In this document: piece by piece, positions 13,456-16,920 of the stretch
How positions within the stretch are numbered: the stretch's first letter is position 1
How the letters are laid out: each line of letters opens with the position of its first letter
Program-made: the position numbers and the translations under genes
Notes under the pieces: generated by a model
Databases searched by the model: none
What the model was told of the DNA's origin: nothing
Seen by the model: the letters and a program-made list of their open reading frames with translations, nothing else
NCBI GenBank assembly: GCA_029210545.1
Contig: JARGFV010000052.1
Span: 1-16,920, forward strand
DNA length: 16,920 bases
Reading direction: 5' to 3'
From: a bacterium
GTDB taxonomy: Bacteria > BMS3Abin14

Positions 13456-14675
13456 CCCTCGTCAGGATGGCGTGGAGGAACCTCTGGCGAAACCCGAGGA
13501 GGACCCTCATCACCCTGTTTTCCATGATCTTCGGGCTCACCATGATGATCGTAGGGTACGCTCTTATGGACGGGATGCTTGACCAGATGGTGCACTACGC
13601 CACCCTCCTGGGAACGGGGCATGTGCAGATCCACCATCCGGAATACCTTGAGGACCATTCCCTCTACGACACCATGCCGTCAACCCCCGAGGCCATCGCG
13701 GCCGCGTCCGGTTTCGGTGAGGCCGCGCCCAGGATCTTTGCCACGGCCCTCGTCAGCTCCGGCAAACAGTCGGCCGGAGGGCAGCTGTGGGGAATCGACC
13801 CGGCCCGGGAAAGTAACGTGACCGAGCTGCATAAGCACCTGAGCGAGGGCCGCTGGCTGGAACCGGAAGCACGGGAACAAGTGGTCCTTGGGAAGAACAT
13901 CGCGAGGACACTTTCGGTCAGGCCTGGTGACGAGATCATCGTCCTGACCCAGGCGGCCGACGGTTCCCTGGGAAACGCCATCTTCACTGTCTCCGGCGTG
14001 TTCAAGAGCATCGGCGAAGCGGTGGATCGTGGAGGGGTTTTCATGCACATCAACGACCTTGCCACTTTGCTCGTCCTGGACGGCAAGATCCACGAGATCG
14101 CCGTAAGGCTCGACGAACCCGACAACCTCGACCTGGCCCGCGCCGGCATCCAGGAGCACCTCGACCCTGAACAGTACAAGGTCGAGGACTGGAAACAGCT
14201 TCTCCCGGAGCTGTCCGAGTACCTGCGCCTCAGTTCCTCCAGCATGGGCATCATGCTGCTCGTCATCTTTGCCGTCGCCGGTCTCGGTATCGTAAACACA
14301 CAGCTCATGGCCCTGTTCGAGAGGACGAGAGAGATCGGCATAATGAGGGCCCTGGGCATGGGGCCGTTCCCGGTAGCCGCACTCCTCCTCATCGAAACGA
14401 TCTTCCTTGCTCTCATGGCGGCCGCCGCGGGGGGAGTAACAGGATCCCTCTGGTCTTTACATCTGGAGAAGAACGGTTGGGACATATCGTGGATGGGCGG
14501 CAGCTTCGACTTCGTGGGGGTCGCCTTCGATCCCCACATGTACGCGACCCTGACCCTTGAGGCGGTCTTCCAGTCCGTGGCCATCATGTTCATCGTCGTC
14601 CTCGTGGTCATTTTGTATCCCCTGTTCAGGGCGACCAGGATCAGCCCGGTGGACGCCATCGGAAGGGGGCGGTGA
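13452..14675 (+). CDS. ABC transporter permease, FtsX/MacB/LolCE type (first)
   Basis: 407-residue inner-membrane subunit with the four-helix MacB/LolC topology. An N-terminal amphipathic MAWRNLWRNPRRTLITLF leads into TM1 (about 20-38). A large periplasmic domain follows to about residue 260, then TM2 (265-288), the cytoplasmic ERTREIGIMRALGM loop, TM3 (305-333) and TM4 (372-394), ending RATRISPVDAIGRGR. These proteins transmit ATPase motion to the periplasm rather than forming a classical channel. Start and stop overlap the neighbouring genes (ATGA with the LolA-like gene; TGATG with the second permease). It probably pairs with the second permease as a heterodimer like LolC/LolE. Confidence 0.92.
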   Translation: MTLVRMAWRNLWRNPRRTLITLFSMIFGLTMMIVGYALMDGMLDQMVHYATLLGTGHVQIHHPEYLEDHSLYDTMPSTPEAIAAASGFGEAAPRIFATALVSSGKQSAGGQLWGIDPARESNVTELHKHLSEGRWLEPEAREQVVLGKNIARTLSVRPGDEIIVLTQAADGSLGNAIFTVSGVFKSIGEAVDRGGVFMHINDLATLLVLDGKIHEIAVRLDEPDNLDLARAGIQEHLDPEQYKVEDWKQLLPELSEYLRLSSSSMGIMLLVIFAVAGLGIVNTQLMALFERTREIGIMRALGMGPFPVAALLLIETIFLALMAAAAGGVTGSLWSLHLEKNGWDISWMGGSFDFVGVAFDPHMYATLTLEAVFQSVAIMFIVVLVVILYPLFRATRISPVDAIGRGR

Positions 14676-15904
14676 TGGTCGTCAAGCTCGCTTTCAGGAA
14701 CCTCCGCCGAAACTTCCGCCGCACCCTGATCACCGTTTTGGCCATAGGGATCGGAACGGGCCTGGCCCTGTTCGGTGTCGGTCTCGGGGACGGCGGCCAT
14801 TTCCAGATGATCGAAAACGGCGTAAGCATCGGCCAGGGACATCTGACCTTCCAGAAAGAGGGGTTCCTGGAATCTCCCTCCAACACCCTTTTCATTGAGG
14901 ATCCGGCTCTTTTCATGGAGATCGCCGGCCGGTCAGATGACGTCGACCAGGCCTTTCCCCGGATCAGGGGAGATGGCATGCTGGCCACAGCGGCCGGCGC
15001 GGAGGGTGTCGCCTACCAGGGGATCGATCCGACCCGACCCGGCGAGGCCTCGATTTTTCGCAGGAGCATGTCCGAAGGGGAATTCCTGACCGAAAACGCG
15101 GGTGCCGGGATCGTGGTGGGCGCCAGGCTTGCCGATCGATTAAAGCTGAAAGTGGGCCGGAAAGCCGTTCTGACCACCCAGGACGCCACCGGTGAGATCA
15201 CCAGCACCCTCCTGAGGGTGACAGGTATCTTCCGGACCGGGTCGGGTGCCATCGATGGAAGCATCTGCCTGATCCCCCTGGCATTCCTCCAGGAAGCGCT
15301 CTCCATGAATGGAGGGGTCACCTCCATAGCTCTTTACATCAGGAACCCTTTCAAGCATGAGGAAACGCTGCAACGGATCGCCGCGCAGATCCCGGAAGGT
15401 CCAACACATCTTTACGCATGGCAGACACTCCAGCCCGACCTGAGAGACTACGTGGTCATCGACGACGCCTTCGGGTACATGATCTACGCCATCATCCTTC
15501 TCATCGTCGCCATCGGTGTCCTCAACACCGTTCTCATGTCGGTCATGGAACGGCGCCGGGAGATCGGCATCCTCACCGCCGTGGGCATGGAGGGGGGACA
15601 GGTCATGAGGATGTTACTCACCGAGACGGTTTTCATCACCATCCTCGGGATCCTGGCCGGTCTCGCCATGGGCCTGGGTGTTAATTGGTATTTTTCAGTC
15701 TACGGCTGGGATCTGAGCGCGATGTCTCCCGAGGAGTGGAGCCTGGCCGGCACCGTCATCGATCCCGTCCTGCGCTCACATCTGCGGCCGCAAAGGGCGA
15801 TCATCCTGTGCGGGCTGGTTTTCCTGCTCACCGTGACCATGGGCATATACCCGGCCTGGAAGGCCTCCAGGACCCTGCCGGTGGAGGCGATGGAGAAGCC
15901 TTAA
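14675..15904 (+). CDS. ABC transporter permease, FtsX/MacB/LolCE type (second)
   Basis: 409-residue paralogue of the preceding permease, with the same plan: KLAFRNLRRNFRRTLITVLAI at TM1 (about 15-38), periplasmic domain, TM2 (267-290), ERRREIGILTAVGM loop, TM3 (310-338), TM4 (374-395), and an ending WKASRTLPVEAMEKP. The ATG at 14675 is preferred over the GTG at 14672 because GGAAGGGGGC is well spaced from it; either start overlaps the previous stop. The two permeases are clearly related but differ through the periplasmic part, which suggests a LolC/LolE-like asymmetric pair. The stop codon lies in the first unit of a 48-bp tandem duplication. Confidence 0.92.
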   Translation: MVVKLAFRNLRRNFRRTLITVLAIGIGTGLALFGVGLGDGGHFQMIENGVSIGQGHLTFQKEGFLESPSNTLFIEDPALFMEIAGRSDDVDQAFPRIRGDGMLATAAGAEGVAYQGIDPTRPGEASIFRRSMSEGEFLTENAGAGIVVGARLADRLKLKVGRKAVLTTQDATGEITSTLLRVTGIFRTGSGAIDGSICLIPLAFLQEALSMNGGVTSIALYIRNPFKHEETLQRIAAQIPEGPTHLYAWQTLQPDLRDYVVIDDAFGYMIYAIILLIVAIGVLNTVLMSVMERRREIGILTAVGMEGGQVMRMLLTETVFITILGILAGLAMGLGVNWYFSVYGWDLSAMSPEEWSLAGTVIDPVLRSHLRPQRAIILCGLVFLLTVTMGIYPAWKASRTLPVEAMEKP

Positions 15905-15993
15905 AGGCAGTCCAAAGTCCAATGTCCAATGTCCAAAGGGACTACGCCTTAAAGGCAGTCCAAAGTCCAATGTCCAAAGTCCAAAGGGACTAC
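15898..15993. repeat. 48-bp tandem duplication built of GTCCAAT-type heptamers
   Basis: Two adjacent 48-base copies (15898-15945 and 15946-15993) with one mismatch. Each contains four in-phase 7-base units (GTCCAAA, GTCCAAT), then GGGACTA. The first copy includes the last codon and the TAA of the second permease. Confidence 0.88.
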
Positions 15994-16041
15994 CATTTTA
16001 TGGAACTTGAAATTTGAAATTCAATCGTCCGGAGGCCAACC

Positions 16042-16743
16042 ATGTCGATCATCAGAACTGAAAACCTCAACCGCAACTACCAGCAGGGGTCTGTGACGGT
16101 TCACGCCCTGCAGGACGTGGACCTTCAGATCGAGCGCGGGGATTTCACTGTCCTGGCCGGGCCCTCCGGGTCCGGGAAAACCACCCTGCTCAACATGCTC
16201 GGGGCTCTGGACAAGCCGTCGTCCGGGAAAGTGTGGCTGGACGGGCAGGAGATCACCGGGCTTTCGCGCCGGCAGCAGTCACAGCTCCGGAGGGACCGGA
16301 TCGGCTTCGTTTTCCAGTTCTACAACCTGGTCCCGGTCCTCACGGCTTTTGAGAACGCCGAGTTCGTCCTGCTGCTCCAGGGGGTCGAACGTCACGAGCG
16401 CAAGGAAAAGGTCAGGGAGCTTCTCCGGAAGGTCGGGCTCGAGGGACTGGAGAAAAGAAAGCCCCACGAGCTTTCCGGGGGACAGCAGCAGAGAGTGGCC
16501 ATCGCGAGGGCTCTCGCTTCCAGTCCGGCGGTGATCCTGGCCGACGAACCCACGGCCAACCTGGATTCGGCCACCGAGGAAGGGCTCCTCGATCTCATGG
16601 AGGGTCTCAACCGGGAATTCGGGACGACCTTCCTGTTCTCCTCCCACGACCCCGACGTCATCAAGAGGGCCAAGCGGCTCATCAAACTTCATGACGGAAG
16701 GATTGTTTCGGACGAAAGGATACGATCCGAAGACCAAAGTTGA
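16042..16743 (+). CDS. ABC transporter ATP-binding protein, LolD/MacB type
   Basis: 233-residue ATPase of the LolD/MacB/SalX group, which drives MacB-type permeases. Walker A GPSGSGKTT (40-48), Q-loop FVFQFYNLVPVLTAFEN, signature LSGGQQQR from L144, Walker B VILADEP with D168-E169, and switch H202 in SSHDP are intact. The YNLVPVLTAFEN and ADEPTANLDS sequences are typical of this subgroup. The ATG follows GGAGG with good spacing. It is the last gene of the TetR-LolA-like-permease-permease-ATPase cluster, 137 bases after the second permease. Its final Ser codon and TGA stop form part of the first hairpin arm of the element that follows. Confidence 0.93.
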   Translation: MSIIRTENLNRNYQQGSVTVHALQDVDLQIERGDFTVLAGPSGSGKTTLLNMLGALDKPSSGKVWLDGQEITGLSRRQQSQLRRDRIGFVFQFYNLVPVLTAFENAEFVLLLQGVERHERKEKVRELLRKVGLEGLEKRKPHELSGGQQQRVAIARALASSPAVILADEPTANLDSATEEGLLDLMEGLNREFGTTFLFSSHDPDVIKRAKRLIKLHDGRIVSDERIRSEDQS

Positions 16744-16892
16744 TGGACTCGCAAAAAGTCCATCAACGCGCCCCGCGCGGGGCGCCCAAATCAAGGACAA
16801 GCCGCGCCTGGGAGAGGCGCCCGGATCGATGACCGACAAAAGCAGCCGCGCCTGGGAGAGGCGCCTGGATCGAGTGCCAATGGCTGTGTGTT
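16739..16892 (+). repeat. Multi-hairpin intergenic element, right copy
   Basis: Inverted copy of the element at 1-154 and of the same length. In order: an 11-bp stem (16739-16749 with 16757-16767, loop CGCAAAA), the self-complementary 18-mer (16768-16785), and two GCGCCT/AGGCGC hairpins (16804-16820 and 16848-16864). The stop codon of the LolD-like gene (16741-16743) is inside the first arm. The outer base pair of the first stem is G-C here and A-T in the left copy, and the inner stem bases also differ with pairing kept. The last 28 bases of the window show nothing I can identify. Confidence 0.85.
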
Positions 16893-16920
16893 CGATCCGT
16901 GAGGGAACCGAAAACCACGC

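Noticed and set aside
13664-14842. Minus-strand 392-codon frame opposite the permease genes
   Set aside because: It spans the junction of two overlapping plus-strand genes and has no recognisable domain.

Overview
The window looks like chromosome from a GC-rich Gram-negative bacterium, most likely a deltaproteobacterium (Desulfobacterota or a relative). This rests on gene content: a TIGR03960-type B12-binding radical SAM protein fused to a DUF2344 domain, a eukaryotic-like Ser/Thr kinase with PEGA domains, and a LolA-like/FtsX-type export operon. Two dispersed intergenic hairpin elements that I associate with such genomes also point this way. The lineage is inference. I see no rRNA, tRNA, CRISPR array, transposase or phage gene.

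Layout. Bases 1-154 and 16739-16892 are two near-identical copies of a multi-hairpin element in opposite orientation, each just after the stop codon of the outermost gene. Between them, 169-6102 is all minus strand, in transcription order: PHP-domain phosphoesterase, FmdB-type zinc ribbon protein, K+ channel with RCK domain, TIM-barrel isomerase/endonuclease-like protein, radical SAM protein. Then plus-strand genes follow: Ser/Thr kinase (6424-7986), ABC ATPase (8113-8874) and its permease (8871-9620). A strong bidirectional terminator separates the permease from the convergent gdhA (9677-11026, minus). Next comes an AT-rich stretch and the decayed 3' end of a ChaN-like gene. The right end (11631-16743) is a plus-strand block: a promoter with a TetR-type operator, the TetR regulator, a LolA-like periplasmic protein, two FtsX/MacB-type permeases and a LolD-like ATPase. 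Together these look like one regulated Lol/MacB-like export system.

The most unusual feature is in the spacers. Almost every intergenic gap carries a degenerate tandem array with a 7-base period (units such as GTTCACG, GTCCAAT, GTTCCAG, GTAATCC, GAGCCGG, TTTCCAC, TCCTCCC). The unit differs in each gap, and arrays often begin 2-6 bases after a stop codon or run up to a start codon. Two pyrimidine arrays occupy the place where a Shine-Dalgarno site should be, upstream of the kinase and tetR. Long perfect hairpins also recur at gene ends and starts, several with a start or stop codon inside the stem.
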